Assembly: GCA_037447655.1 (NCBI GenBank)
Contig: JBBHKE010001776.1
Coordinates: 385,792-445,248, forward strand
From: Zygnema cylindricum
Lineage: Eukaryota > Streptophyta > Zygnematophyceae > Zygnematales > Zygnemataceae
Direction: 5' to 3'
DNA: 59,457 bases
Notes under the pieces: model-generated
Told to the model about the DNA's origin: nothing
Database searches by the model: none
Seen by the model: only the letters and a program-made list of their open reading frames with translations
Shown: positions 1 through 11,477 of the stretch, one piece after another
Position numbering within the stretch: the first letter of the stretch is position 1
Layout: every line of letters begins with the position of its first letter
Translations under genes and position numbers: made by a program

Positions 1-142
1 GTGGGAGAAAAAGAAAGAGGGTGACCCTCCCCCCTCCACTCTCTCCCTCTTCTCCACACTCCCCCCCATTTCCTCTCTCTCCAAGAGAGCCAAGAAAGGA
101 AGAGAATTAGAGAGAGAGACAAAAATTGAAAGGGATTTTCGA
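1..142 (+). promoter_or_regulatory. CT-rich then GA-rich leader upstream of the PP2C gene
   Basis: Positions about 25-80 are almost pure C and T, and positions 80-142 turn purine-rich before the first in-frame ATG at 143. Plant core promoters and 5' leaders often carry pyrimidine patches, so this may be the end of a promoter or a 5' UTR. No TATA box is obvious in the short stretch available, so the assignment rests on position and composition only. Confidence 0.3.
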
Positions 143-3100
143 ATGGAAACGGGAACAGAAACTGTAACGGAAGCTTTTACAGTAACAGAAATGGGAACGG
201 AAACAGTAACGGAAACCGGTACAGGACAAATAGAATCAGAGAGTGGGTGTGTGAGTGAAATGGGGACAGAGAGGAAGAGAGTGGGAGAAAGAAAAAGAGG
301 GTGGGATGGAGGGAGAGAGAACGAGAGAGGACGAGATGGGGGAAGAGAGGGACAGAGAGAATGGGAGGGAGGAGAGAGCAAAGAGGAGAGGGGGAGAGAG
401 AAAGAAAGGTATAATGGATGCGAGAACGGATCACAAAGGGGAAGAAAGAGAGGTGGGGAGGAGAGGGAGAGATACTATTTAAGGGAGGAAGAAGAGAGAG
501 AAAGCGATAGAGAGAAGGAAAGGGAGGGATGGAGAAGGCAAATCGAAGGAGAAATCGAAGGAGATTGCGAGACTCGCGAGAGGGAAATTCATAACCCTTT
601 TAGTACCAAATTATACTCACAAAGATATTCCCAAAAAACGCAAGGAAAGAAAAGTTCTGATTCCGAATTCCACGATTTGGGTCTCGGTGTAAACACTAAT
701 TTATCTCTCACTTTAGGTCCATCCATGGCTACCTCCTCCTCCCTCCCCCAAGATGACACGTGTAGTGTCCTTACCACCATCAACTCTATCAGCAGCCATG
801 GCTCGACCTCCAATCCGAACAGTCCAAAAAAGGGAGAGGGAGAAGAATTAGACCCATTTGCGTCTGAATTAGCTTTACCCAAAAACCCATCTCCCTCTCC
901 TTTTCCTTCTCCTTCTCCCTCTTCTTCTACCTCTCCTCTCCTTCTGAGAAGCCTCTCTTCTGGACATGTGTCGTCCACTTATTCGCCGAAATCTTTTTCG
1001 TTTACTTCCTCCCGACGACCTCCTTCCCCTGTCCCGCCAGCTGTCAGAACCTTCACACAAGGTGCCACGTCAGCAAACCATGCGACATCTGTCACCTCTC
1101 CCCGATTCAGAAATGACACCTCAGCAGGTGCCTCGTCAGCAGGTACCACGTCAGCAATTACTGACCGGAGTGCGTCAGTTGGTGTTCGTCGATTGGCTCG
1201 CGCCATGTCAGCAGATGCCACATCAGCAATGAAATCATCTTATCCGATTCTGAAAGGTGGCATCCCTCCACTTAGACCAGTGAAGTCAGTAATCGCCACA
1301 TCAGCAAATGCTCCTTTGGACAGAGCCATCGCCACATCAGCAACAGGTCATCCGGGTCCGACGGATGCCATTTTACCATTTTCATGTGCCACTTCAGCAA
1401 ATGCTTGGGATGTGCCAGCTGGCAACTTTCCGGTCAATGGCGGCACATCATCAGCAGCTGACGCAGCAACTGCCCTTGAGAATCCCCCGGGGATTGCTTT
1501 CCCGTCTGGAGGTGCCACGTCAGCAAACACGAAATCTGGTGAGGACAATGTGCCAGCTGGCATTCAGCCTGTTGGGAATACCACGTTGGTGGCTGCCACG
1601 TCAGCAACCGACATGTCAGCAACTGTCATGTCAGCGCAAGTTCCTTGGACTGCACCAGCTGTCAACTTGCCGTTGGAAGCTGTCAAATCAGCAGCAGCTA
1701 ATGTGAGAGTGCCAGGTGGCATTCTCCCATTTGAAAATACCACGTCAGCAGCTGCCTCGTCAGTGCAAGGTCAACCCGTCATGCCAGCTGTCATCTCGCA
1801 ATTGGGAGCTGCCACGTCAACAGTGAATAACATGCCAGGTGGCATTTTGCCATATGGAGACGCCACGACAGCAGATGCTAATCTGAACGCGCCAGGTGGC
1901 GAATCGGTATTGGCCAATGGGAAAGTCTTTTGGGGGTGCTCCTCCTCCTCTCCCTTCCCTCCCTTTGGTTCTGTGGCGCTTTGTGGGAGAAGGAGAGAGA
2001 TGGAGGACAGACTGGCAATTATGCCGTGTATGATGGGGGTTCCTAAGAGGGGAATGGGTACAAAGGGTTGTGGAGAGGAAAAGAAAGAGGAGGGAGAGGA
2101 TGAGAGAGAAGAGAAAACGGAGGAACAGAGTGAGAAAGAGATGGATGGGAGTGAGAATGAGGTGGAGGAGAGAGAGGAGGCGAGAGTGTCGGAGGAGGAG
2201 GAGCAGGAGCAGTTGCATTTTTTTGCGGTTTACGACGGGCATGGTGGTTCTGAGGTGGGTTTAAAATGAAATTTAATAAAAAAAGATTTTTTTCAGCATT
2301 TATACGTCAAATAGGTTTCTGGACTGAAATCTATCCTTAAACCTAAAATTTTGAGTAGTATACTCTGTCAAGCTTTATCCTTTTGCTTGACCAAGTCCGA
2401 CTTTTCCTGACCTAATTTTAATTCTTTTGATTGAATCCCAAATTGACTTTACTGAATTGCCTAAACTGCTTTTTTATTCCTGCTCAAAATTTTGAAAATT
2501 CCAGAAAGGTTCACTCTCCAATTTCCTAAACAGTACAATCTTTTTTTGGCAGGTAGCGGCTTTTTGTGCGAAATATCTCCACCTTCGATTCTGCGAATAT
2601 CTTAAAGAACTTATTCGAGAACCTTCCGAAAATCAAATCTCAAACAGAATCAAAATCGAAAACCAAATCCAAATCCAAAACCAAAACCAAAACCAAAACA
2701 GAAACAGAAACGGAAACCAAAACCAGAATCAAATCGAAAACCAAAGTCAAATCCCCAAACAAATTGAATCAGCTCTGAAGTCTTCTTTCCTCCGATTGGA
2801 CGCTGACCTGGCGGGCCAATCGGGCGACATGGGTCCTCTGGTTGCGGAAACTGTCGGAACGACAGCTGTCATATCGATCGTTACGGAATCTATGATCGTA
2901 ACTGCGAACTGTGGAGACTCGAGAGTGGTTCTTGGAAGAGGAGGAAGGCAAATAGCGTTGTCTTCGGACCATAAGGTAAAAAGACAAATTTGTATGCAAA
3001 GAAATGTGTTATAATTGCACTTATAATTGGGTTTAAAATTGGGAGATTGCGAGAAATTCGAGATTTTTTTTTTTTAATTATGGAGTGCTAATAGGGCTAT

Positions 3101-3352
3101 TCTTGGTTTTGATATTTTGATAGGTCATAATAGGTGAAAAACAGGGAGGGAGAGAGGATATATTTGAAGAAGAGAGGGTGGGGGAGAGAGAGAGAGAAAG
3201 AGACCGACCACTTTTTTTTTTCCTTTTTTTTCAACAGCCCAACAGAGACGATGAAAGGGAGAGAATCGAGGCCGCGGGAGGAGAGTGATGGGAGGAACCC
3301 ATGCGCCTCATAAGATGCTACCTATGTCACGGGACCATTGAGGCACCTCCCT

Positions 3353-3389
<37 letters not shown>

Positions 3390-4322
3390 ATTCTTATGTC
3401 CCTCTCCCTCTCCCTCTTTGACTATATTATCTCATACAGACATCCTTTGCAACTCCATACTTTTTTCTCCCACCCTCTTTTCGATTCTCTTGCTTTGTTC
3501 CCACACTTACTCTCCCGTCCTACTCTCGTCCTCCTTTCCCTCCTCCCCACCTCTCTTCTTATCTTCTCTCCCCATGGTTGCCTCTGTGTCTCTCATTTTC
3601 TCCTTTTCTGATCTGTCATTCTTTTCCTCTCCTTCTTAATCTCAACTGCCCTCTCTCCCCATGGTTGCCTCTGTGTCTCTCATTTTCTCCTTTTCTGATC
3701 TGTCATTCTTTTCCTCTCCTTCTTAATCTCAACTGCCCAAATTCCAATCTCTCTTTCTACCTGTTTCCTCGTTCTTTCTTGCTCTCTCTCTGTCTCTTCC
3801 TTGTAATTTTCTGTGTTGGAAGGATGGCTGATAGCTCTTCAGCTATTTCAGGATTCATATCTCTCCTCTCTCCTCCTGTCTCTCCCCTGCCCTCCTCTTA
3901 AAATCTATTCATATCTCTCTCCTGTCCTTTTTCCTCTCCCCCTCCCTCTCCCTAACAGCTTTTTTCACATCTCTCTCCTCGCTAATAAGTCTTTCTTCTC
4001 CCTTTCCCATACAGGAGATCGATTTTTAAAACCCTTTGTTTCTCCTCATCCGGAACTTAATTTTGTGGAAAGGTCGGAAGACGACGAATTCCTTATTCTC
4101 GCAAGTGATGGATTATGGGATGTTTTAAGCAACGATCTCGCTTCGGAAATTGTTCGAAAATGTTTTTCGATTCGACAAACGAAAGAAAATGAAGTTCAAC
4201 AAGGACCTCCGACGGCCATAGCCGCAGCTCTTCTCGGAAAATTAGCGATTTCTCGAGGAAGTAGCGATAATGTAAGCGTTGTTGTGGTCGATTTGCGAAG
4301 GAAAAGTGATGGTCCTATTTGA
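143..4322 (+). CDS. Protein phosphatase 2C, clade A (ABI1/HAB1-like), four exons; exon 3 appears broken
   Basis: PP2C enzymes are Mg/Mn-dependent Ser/Thr phosphatases; clade A members repress abscisic acid signalling by dephosphorylating SnRK2 kinases and are inhibited by PYR/PYL receptors. Exons read from splice sites: exon 1 to 2254 (GAG|GTGGGT), exon 2 2553-2975, exon 3 from 3238, last exon 4015-4322. Visible motifs: [10 protein letters not shown] and [10 protein letters not shown] near the end of exon 1, then [29 protein letters not shown] and SSDHK in exon 2, and [18 protein letters not shown] and [16 protein letters not shown] in the last exon. The frame is open from 143, but an ATG at 725 in a better context (CCATGGCT) may be the true start because 143-700 is purine-rich low complexity. 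The product would be far longer at the N-terminus than usual clade A enzymes. Exon 3 has a stop and frame changes (separate entry), so the gene may be a pseudogene or the sequence may hold an error there. Confidence 0.82.
1065..1900 (+). repeat. Coding minisatellite in PP2C exon 1 (ATSA/PAG repeats)
   Basis: An imperfect repeat of about 45-60 bp encodes recurring ATSA and (V/A)P(A/G)G(I/N) blocks in the disordered N-terminal part of the phosphatase. The DNA motif CCACGTCA occurs exactly six times (1065, 1146, 1515, 1596, 1740, 1812), with several one-base variants (CCACATCA, CCACTTCA) between them. The reverse complement, TGACGTGG, resembles bZIP-type binding sites. The repeats stay in frame with the phosphatase. 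Confidence 0.7.
2631..2770 (+). repeat. In-frame Asn/Gln repeat inside PP2C exon 2
   Basis: A CAAAAC/CAAATC-type short repeat codes for alternating Asn, Gln, Ile and Arg in the phosphatase frame. It lies between the YLHLRF helix and the block before the GDSR motif. It keeps the frame open and so reads as an expanded surface loop; typical plant clade A enzymes lack it as far as I recall. Confidence 0.65.
3238..3346 (+). pseudogene. Damaged third exon of the PP2C gene (lock-tryptophan segment)
   Basis: A clear acceptor (tttcaacag) at 3237 opens an exon that continues the PP2C frame as [16 protein letters not shown], the expected sequence after SSDHK. The next codon is TGA (3286-3288). The family normally continues into a Trp-Gly-Ala-Arg...Leu-Ala-Met-Ser-Arg block, which in clade A carries the tryptophan gripped by PYR/PYL receptors. 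Here only scattered traces remain in shifted frames (a WEEPMRLI-like piece, then MLPMSR near 3323-3340), and no GT donor follows where the last exon's phase requires one. At least two frame changes are needed to explain it. This is either real decay or a local sequence error. Confidence 0.6.
3357..3384. repeat. (CT)n microsatellite in PP2C intron
   Basis: About thirteen CT dinucleotides in a row lie just after the damaged exon 3, inside a generally pyrimidine-rich intron that runs to the acceptor at 4014. Confidence 0.85.
3565..3738. repeat. 87-bp tandem duplication in PP2C intron
   Basis: Two head-to-tail copies of an 87-bp unit, each containing CCCCATGGTTGCCTCTGTG (copies at about 3571 and 3658) and ending near CTCAACTGCCC. 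By eye they look identical, so the duplication is recent. It lies in pyrimidine-rich intron sequence and has no coding role that I can see. Confidence 0.85.
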
Positions 4323-5960
4323 TCTTTTTCGGTATTTGAATTGGTTGGGTTGGGTTATTTAGTTGAACAGGGTTTTTATCGTCAAAAATCTGGTCTCTCT
4401 TTGCTCTTTTTTTAACGGACAAATGCGAAGGGAAATACGAGGCGCAGCATAGTTGTTCCATGTTTCATTTTTTTGCGTTTTTTTTTCGAGTCGGCGGGGC
4501 CGTTCGGCTTTTGTAGACGCATAAATGTGAAAAATCTGAACCGAAGTGGAAAGCATAAGGCTAGTTTTTATGGAATTTTTGGTACAAAGGCAAGTTGTTT
4601 CTATGTCAATTTTATTGCTGGCGGAAAAGTCGCCATCACATTAGAGACACCTTCTTTTTTCCAATACTTACCAATGGAAGTCGATGGTGGTTACATTTTC
4701 AAAATTGGAATAGTATTTGATTTGTTCATAAACCTTAGGTTCCGGGGACATTAAGTTGTCGTGTTGCCTATTTTTTCCTTCTTAATCGATTTTTGAGGGC
4801 AAACAAATAGGGTTAGTGGCGAAGGCAAATAGTAGTAGTGGAATACAATAGTTTTTTTTTTTTTTTTCATTCCACGAGTGTAAGTTAATTTCAGGTTTTC
4901 TTTCGGTCGATTCGAGTGAGTGAGAGAAGACCTCATCATTAGTAGGCGGATTAGTCGCCTTGAGATGGTCTCAGGCTCCCATGTGTGAGATATTTTAGTA
5001 CAATTATTCGCATTAATTTACAAGAGGAAAGTATACATATACGGATGAATACATTTCAGGGTTCAAACATCCTTTTCTATTTGAAGGGTGAGAATATGAA
5101 CAAAAACGTTATGGTTTGCAATTTTTCAATTGATCTCAAAATTTCAAAGTGCTCAAGTTTAGGTTTGTTTTGTTTTGGGAAGTATCTATGTTGGCTTTAT
5201 TCACGTTTTGAGAAGCTTTCCATGGATTCAACCGGATTCCAGTTTTTTTTACTGACAAATCTGTGTTTTGTGGAAGGTAGTTGGGAAAAATGGCACACGA
5301 AAGTATTGCAAGTTAAAAAACTCTTGATGGACAAAAAAAACCTCGTGGTAATTTGATATTATTTAGGTTAAGAAGTGTCATTTTGATATGTGTTGAGCAC
5401 AGATTAGTGTGAGGGTAAAAAAGAAGTAACGGTGTCTTCGAAGGCGTTAGGAATATTCCCACTTGGGCAGCAGGAAATGTTTATATAATGTTGCAGATTC
5501 TGTAATGTTTGCATACTCAATCAGCACACTACCCCGACCAAAATTGCTGTAAGAATAGTGGTACTGTGACAAACTGTCGATTTGCACGTGTCGTCATGAA
5601 ACAGATTCTGACATGTAATCCCCAGGGGTTAATGGTCCAAATCGACAATTAATTTAGTCATTGTTCATAACAAATGGTTGATATATTAGTGTTTGTTAGG
5701 AAATACATGCACGTATTATAAAGTATGTGCATATATGTTATGCTTTTTATTGTCCTACTTAATAGTCTGACTCTCACCTCTCATAACTCAACAAACTCAA
5801 CCTTTTGATCTAACGATCATATCTTTCAATCTTATTGACATCTAAACCGATCACTATAATCGATGCTTGTTGACCAATTCCTCTTACATGAGGTGGCAAC
5901 TAAGCACTATGCAAGGACCCTAATTACTACCTCTGCAAGATAGGGGTGACAGCCCCAACT
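4323..5960. other. 3' flank of PP2C; no recognisable gene
   Basis: The stretch is AT-rich, with short open frames (longest at 4985-5356, 123 codons) that show no known domain and no coding-like composition. The first few hundred bases probably hold the PP2C 3' UTR. No clear repeat or RNA gene was found. Confidence 0.5.
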
Positions 5961-7600
5961 TGCTACCACCACTTCCACCCTGGCATCTACTTAGACAGCT
6001 CAATGAAGGCCTTGGCTTAGACTTCCACATTTGGTAACATCCTATCAAACATAGTATGGAAGCCTTGCATGATTTTCACATTTGAATGCTGCCCAAAGGA
6101 AACGCTTGGTACTCGGGGTTGAGTACATAGCCAGTTGGATACTTGGTGCTATGTGCCTTCACCTATATAGCCATCCAGGATGCCTTCAAATCCTCCAAAA
6201 TGGGCACTCCTTCATAATTTCCCTCTCCTCCATTGCTGGATATGTTATGCAAGTGTTGGCCAATCATGTAGAAACCATCATAAACCTTCCCCACATTTGG
6301 GGGCCCTTTGTCACACTCCCTCATCAGTCGCACCACAGGCTTTGAAACTGCCACAGCCTCCCTCGCTCTCATCCAAAAATCTGGGCTCGAAATGTGGCCG
6401 TTAATATTGGCCTCCTTCGACTTGTAAATAGTCTTGCCCATCCATTGCTTAGAGGCATCATCAAACATTAACTGCTCTAAGCTGCCCTTCACCTCTAAAA
6501 AATCTAGAGCATGACAAAATTCGTCGCAAACCGGGTCTCTCCAAGTTTCAAAATCAGAGTGTACAGATATTGTTGAAGATGGTTGCACTGGTGTTATGGT
6601 TTGTGATGAATCCCACCACCTACTTTGTCTCTCGGACAGGTGTTGAAAAAAAAGCCAGCTTGCACCAATCCTGGAACAGCAAGTCCAAGGCATGGCCAGA
6701 GGATGGCGTCCACCTGAGGGACAGGACTCATGAGCAGCGACGTTGTTGTCTTGTTCAAAGGAGCACAATCAGTAACAATTTGCCTCATTTCAACACCTCA
6801 CAAACGCATTCGACATCCTTGTACAGCCCACTAGTGTCTTCCCCCATGAGAAACATGCCACCTTTGGGGGTGAAAACTAAAACGTTAAAGAGAGGTGTTT
6901 GATGTAACAGTTGTCCAACAGTGTGACGTGACGGAGGCACCAATGACTTTCATCGTCTCCGTGTAGCTCACCAAATCGTTAACGATCGCCGCTTTGGTCT
7001 CATCCAAAAGACGAGTTCTCATGTTATTGCGGTACGGCAACTTATAAGAGTCCCCTATCTCCTTAGCCTGCTTCACAACAGCCTTAAAAGAGGGGTCATC
7101 CAATAGAGTGAACGACAAGCCATTGACAAAGAAAGTTTTGGCCCATGTTGAATCTACCTAATTTTGATTCTGCTGATTGAAACATTTTCTTATTTTCGTC
7201 TACACTCCTAATCCCTATTGCTCTTGCTGGACCCAACAAGAATTATAGTGAGTCGATCTAGAGCGGATGTAACACGCTTTTTATAACCATGAGAAGTCTT
7301 GTCAGTTTCTATTGCATGTAACTCTAACTTCACCTCGTCAGAACATAAATTGCAAGGTGTAATACCTCAAATCTTCACATTTCCAAGAATATAGTTTTTA
7401 ATTCTAGTGGCATGTGCGTTGTATTCAAAGTTGCAGTAAACCCAATTGCGCAGTTTGTTGTCTCGAAGTAGCCTAGCCTTTAGAGCTTGAACATGCTCCC
7501 ACTCTAGCATGGGCATAGCTCCTTGTGGTAAGGTCGTGGAGAGTATGGCTTCAAAGGCGGATTTAATGACGACTTTGTTGTCCCAAAACCTGCCCAATCT
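5960..7600 (-). pseudogene. hAT-superfamily transposase relic (BED finger and DUF659)
   Basis: Minus-strand frames read, from 7597 downwards, like the BED zinc-finger/DUF659 transposases of plant hAT elements. A finger-like segment with NWVYCNFEYNAHATRIKNY comes first (7597-7367). A DUF659 block with SFTLLDDPSFKAVVKQ, YKLPYRNNMRTRLLD and an ASVTSHCWTT stretch follows (7118-6885). Next is a VTDCAP segment, the usual place of VTDNA, and then a C-terminal hAT block with FWMRAREAVAVSKPVVRLMR and KVYDGFYMIGQ (6768-6163). Several stops and frame changes separate the parts, so no working enzyme is encoded. I could not define terminal inverted repeats. Family assignment is from motif order, not a database search. 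Confidence 0.65.
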
Positions 7601-9479
7601 CCTTTAAACTTCGCGCGCGAAAATGATACAACCCCTCTTTTTTAATTTGTACATTTGTATCCGTACCAAAAATATACAAATTTTACAAAAAGTTTAAAAA
7701 TTAGAAAAAAAAATGAATTTTCGAAAAAAAAGTCAAAATCCGTATGAATGAGACGTCTATGCACTATAATTATGTAGCCATACTCCATGGCGCACCTAAC
7801 AAACAACATGAACGCCCTGAAAGAAAACATAGCAGTGAACTTGAGATAAGAATAAAATATTACAAAAACATGTAAAAACATAAATAATTTCAACAAGAGT
7901 TCGTTCTCTTGACACGAAAAATAACCCCCAAAAAAAAACAAATAACCCTCAAAACCATTACGTTATCTCAACCAATGATAAATGAATACGATTATCAAAA
8001 TCGACAAAAACACAAACCTCACAAGTGCATGCGTTTTGTGCCCCAACAATGAAGTTCAATTTTGCATAGTTTAAGAAGCTTACGCAACAACACAGCTAAT
8101 ACCAAAGTAAAATGAGAGTAAATTGCCTTTCTTACGAGAGCCTTTTGTTACGACTAAAAATTAAAAAATTGACCAATGAAATCTCGTCAGCTGTTGTAAA
8201 ACGACACATATATTATTAAGCATATTGACCAACATCTGTTGATTATAGTCCTTTTAGATATCACCTCGGAAAATTCACCTCGGAAAATTCAACCTTTTCA
8301 GTTTTACTGTCCAGGTGTGTTGCTTCGACATATTTCTCATCCTTTTGTACCCTCTCATATTTTTCAAACCCCTAATTCATGTAAGTGAGTTTGTGGGTTA
8401 GGAGGCTCAATTGGGTCTAAAATTTTTGTGGGCTAATTTTTTTGTTCTTCTCTTCCAATTGATTTTTTTATTATGAAAAACCTCCCGAAGTTTCTTAACC
8501 CTCGAGTGGATTTTGTTGTTTTGACGAGGTGTTCTAATCGATGTCATTCTTGCCTCACATGCACTTCTCTTCCAATCGTTACTTTTGTGTCATAAATGTT
8601 AGCCTTCCAAATCGCTTCATCGACATCCTCTATGTTTTCTTCTGTCTTATGACCTTTGATCGCAAGTCTATCAAAATAAAGGTATCATATTCCACCTATC
8701 AGTAGGGCGGGGCGAGGGCGAGGAGTGAGGTAAGTCTTAATTTTAAGTCTCTTCTGATGCTTGCTGCCTTTTTCTAAGATTTGCCTTTTATTAACTCCAA
8801 GAGCATGTCAATTTTTTTTTCCTCAAAGCTCGTCTCTGCTTTATTGGTTTTTCTATATTATTATTAAATCAACCATTATTCCTTCTATTTTCAATGGTGT
8901 CTTTCATTTCCAACGGTCGATTTTACATGCAACATGATCTATTCCTCTCCTTAGTTTTACTTTTCTAGTTACGTTTATTTTTTCCATCGTTATTAGAAAG
9001 TTAGTTCCCCGTGTCACAAGGTTGTATTATAAATTTGTCACCACCCTAGAATGATCCATTGAAGCTTCTACGAGCTTTTCCTCTAGCTCTTTAAGTGTCT
9101 AATTTCACTGCTGTGATGGCCCTAACTATAGAACGTAGCTTTTGGCTACACTCATTCTTTCCCTCTCTCAAGCCGTGGTAAATTTATGCCTTCTGGTCTA
9201 CGATGGGCCACTTTCATCCACCTTACTTGGATGTCCTCTTCGGTCCTGCAACAATAATCTCCAACCTGGTAACGCCCATTCAGTCCAATGCTTTGCTTGA
9301 TTCAAACACAGTGAAGGTGTAGGCTTCTATCCCCATTCAATATGGTATTGTCGCTTCGGATGGTCGACTTGTCTTGAAACCTTTGAGCGTGCTATGTCGA
9401 GTTTGGTGGATGTACGAGGTCGTGGTTATTTGTAATTCTATTGTATTGAGGATTGGTTGTGTAGTCTTTGTTTTGGATA
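7601..9479. other. AT-rich intergenic DNA, no recognisable gene
   Basis: Open frames are short and low in complexity. A 15-bp direct duplication (CACCTCGGAAAATTC) occurs at about 8262-8291. Nothing else with clear structure was seen. Confidence 0.5.
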
Positions 9480-9700
9480 CGTTATTTTTTTGTTCGTTTG
9501 GTGTGTGGTGGTCTTTTTAATGTCCTTCATGAGCTTGCCCTTAGTTTTGTGTTAGTTTTTGTCGCGTTGTTTTAAACTTTCGTTCTCTCTGTTATATGTT
9601 CGATTCTTTAGTTAGGTTTTTTTTTGTCTTTAGTTTTTTGTTCACGTTGTAGATAGATGGTTTAACGTCAACCTTTTTTAATGAAGCTACTTCATTGTCT
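9480..9700 (+). repeat. Possible LINE 3' tail
   Basis: This T/G-rich stretch ends in GATGGTTTAACGTCAACC followed by TTTTTAATGAAGC. A similar block (ATGGTTTAACCATC then TTTTTCATAAT, minus strand) lies beyond the LINE-like C-terminal fragment at 18130-18552. The shared tail suggests a 3' UTR remnant of the same LINE family. The match is short and judged by eye. Confidence 0.3.
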
Positions 9701-10066
9701 CATAGGACAGGCTTACCGAATGGTTCTTTCTTAAAATGGCTAAATACCTTCAACACTTAAGTAAAAAATTGAACAGATATACACAAAAGCTTAAAGTGGC
9801 TAACCAAAAATAATTCGTGATGTATTTGATATCATCAGTTCTCTTACACGCATGGATATCGCGTTGTTCATTATCAAATGATATTTTGTGTGGTAAATGA
9901 AACAAACTTTAAAAAATCATACACAGCATACCACGTACCAGAGTCGTTGAGCAATATGTTTTGAAATTATAATCGTCATGTCGTGTCTTTCAAGCAAAAC
10001 AGTGAGTGGAACGCGTAAGCAATATTCGCATCCATAAAAGAGTGTATAGGTCAACCAACGTGTAAT

Positions 10067-10401
10067 TATTTGTGTTGTATATCGGTAGCTTTTTATTAAT
10101 AACCGATATGTACCTACGTGAATAGAATTATCTTCATGAATTTTCGATGTATCGCAATGAATTTGTGATAAATATTCGGCCGATAACTATGGACGATAAC
10201 TCTTTACTTTGGTATGGAATGAATTCTGAAAATCTTCCAAAAAGTCACCACCTCCAAAACTCCCCTCGGGCATAAAATCTCCGTACTCATTTCGCACTTT
10301 AATTCCGTTACACGAATTTGTACCCTTTTACGGACTATCCCTCCTAGCCGAAAAGTTTCGTTGGCTTTGGAGCGATATATTGTGACCCCCTCATTGTTTT
10401 A
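10067..10401. mobile_element. Left part of short TIR element M1 (split by E1)
   Basis: The end reads TGTGTTGTATATCGG and is followed by TATCG/CGATA-rich sequence, the plan seen in M2 (17048-17484) and M3 (51424-51891). The element stops exactly at the TTTTA duplicated by retrotransposon E1, and its right end resumes at 16812. It is non-coding. Confidence 0.65.
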
Positions 10402-11464
10402 GGAAACTCTGAGACCTCCATAAGTCCTCAGAGTGGACAGCTTCCAAAGAGCCTCTAGGATAACCCTGACCCCTTTGTGTTTCAGCAAGAATAACTGCCA
10501 CCTTGGCAAACAAAAACTCTGACCACCTTCACCCCTGTGAAGGCAAGACTCCCCTGAGTGTATAGCAAAAAGAATATCTGAATTTGCTCCCCTGAGCAAT
10601 AAGTTATGGAGGGTCAAAGTTGACCTTTTGTACAGAAGCTCTCTGGGAGAGAGGGTCCTATCTACCATTTTTTTCTAAGTCCTATCTCTCTCACAAACTC
10701 TATCTACTGATGTACACACCAATCATATTACTCTTCCGTACACAAAAGTACAGCTGCCTGTGTACTTTCTGTACAAATACTTTACGACATGGCCTAAATG
10801 TCGACACGTGGTATATCTGGATTCGCTCCCTTAATCCCCGGAGATGCCACGATCCAATGTCTTTCTGCCACGTGTCATCCGATATGGCGATGACCAAAAA
10901 TCGTCGAAATCCTTTTCCGCGATCTCGGCATTCATTCCGGCCGTCCGATTAAATGCATATTTAATCGCAGCCGTAATAAATACCTGCGCGCTATTCGTTT
11001 CGCTATCGAAAAAAATGCGCGGTACTTGTTCCTTGTCCTTAACTTAATCTATACTTTTACATAACTGGATCTATGCATCCCGTAAACAGTTGCAGTTAAA
11101 TATTTTATCATACGTAATTATGTTTAATTAAATATCAAACCCAATACCATGTATCATTAGTCTTTGACTTAACGAGTAAGATTACCGGCTACAGGCTATC
11201 TATTATTCCGTAGGTTCTATGATCAAACCCTGGTTCTGACAAAACCCTTTTAGTAAATAAACTTATCGGTAAATAAACTAATCTATTTCCCGTAAATCTA
11301 TGGATAGCCAAGGCAGCCATGGCTATAGCTTCCGCTCCAACTTCCTAGTGACTACGACAAGTGTGGGAGTTGGAGAGAGAAGTTAGAGATAGACTGCCGC
11401 GACTTCTTTTTGTATTTTAATTTAGACCTAGAAAATACTTAAAAAGGAACCATCATTTTCTACA
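10402..11464 (-). repeat. E1 3' LTR
   Basis: It runs from GGAAACTCTGAG (the expected terminal TG mutated to GG) to ...TTTTCTACA. It pairs with 15749-16811 at equal length. It includes the U5 hairpins, the GTAC-rich array and CACGTG-type boxes described under findings. Confidence 0.9.
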
Positions 11465-11477
11465 CTCCCCTTATTTT

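Noticed and set aside
177-434. Minus-strand frame opposite the PP2C start
   Set aside because: Mirror of the GA-rich low-complexity sequence, with no motif.
3813-3880. [11 protein letters not shown]-like frame in the PP2C intron as the missing LAMSRAIG exon
   Set aside because: No GT donor in the needed phase, and the trace at 3323-3340 (MLPMSR) continues the 3238 exon better.
4985-5356. 123-codon plus-strand frame downstream of PP2C
   Set aside because: Phe/Lys/Leu-rich AT sequence with no domain, no splice context and no good start; probably chance.
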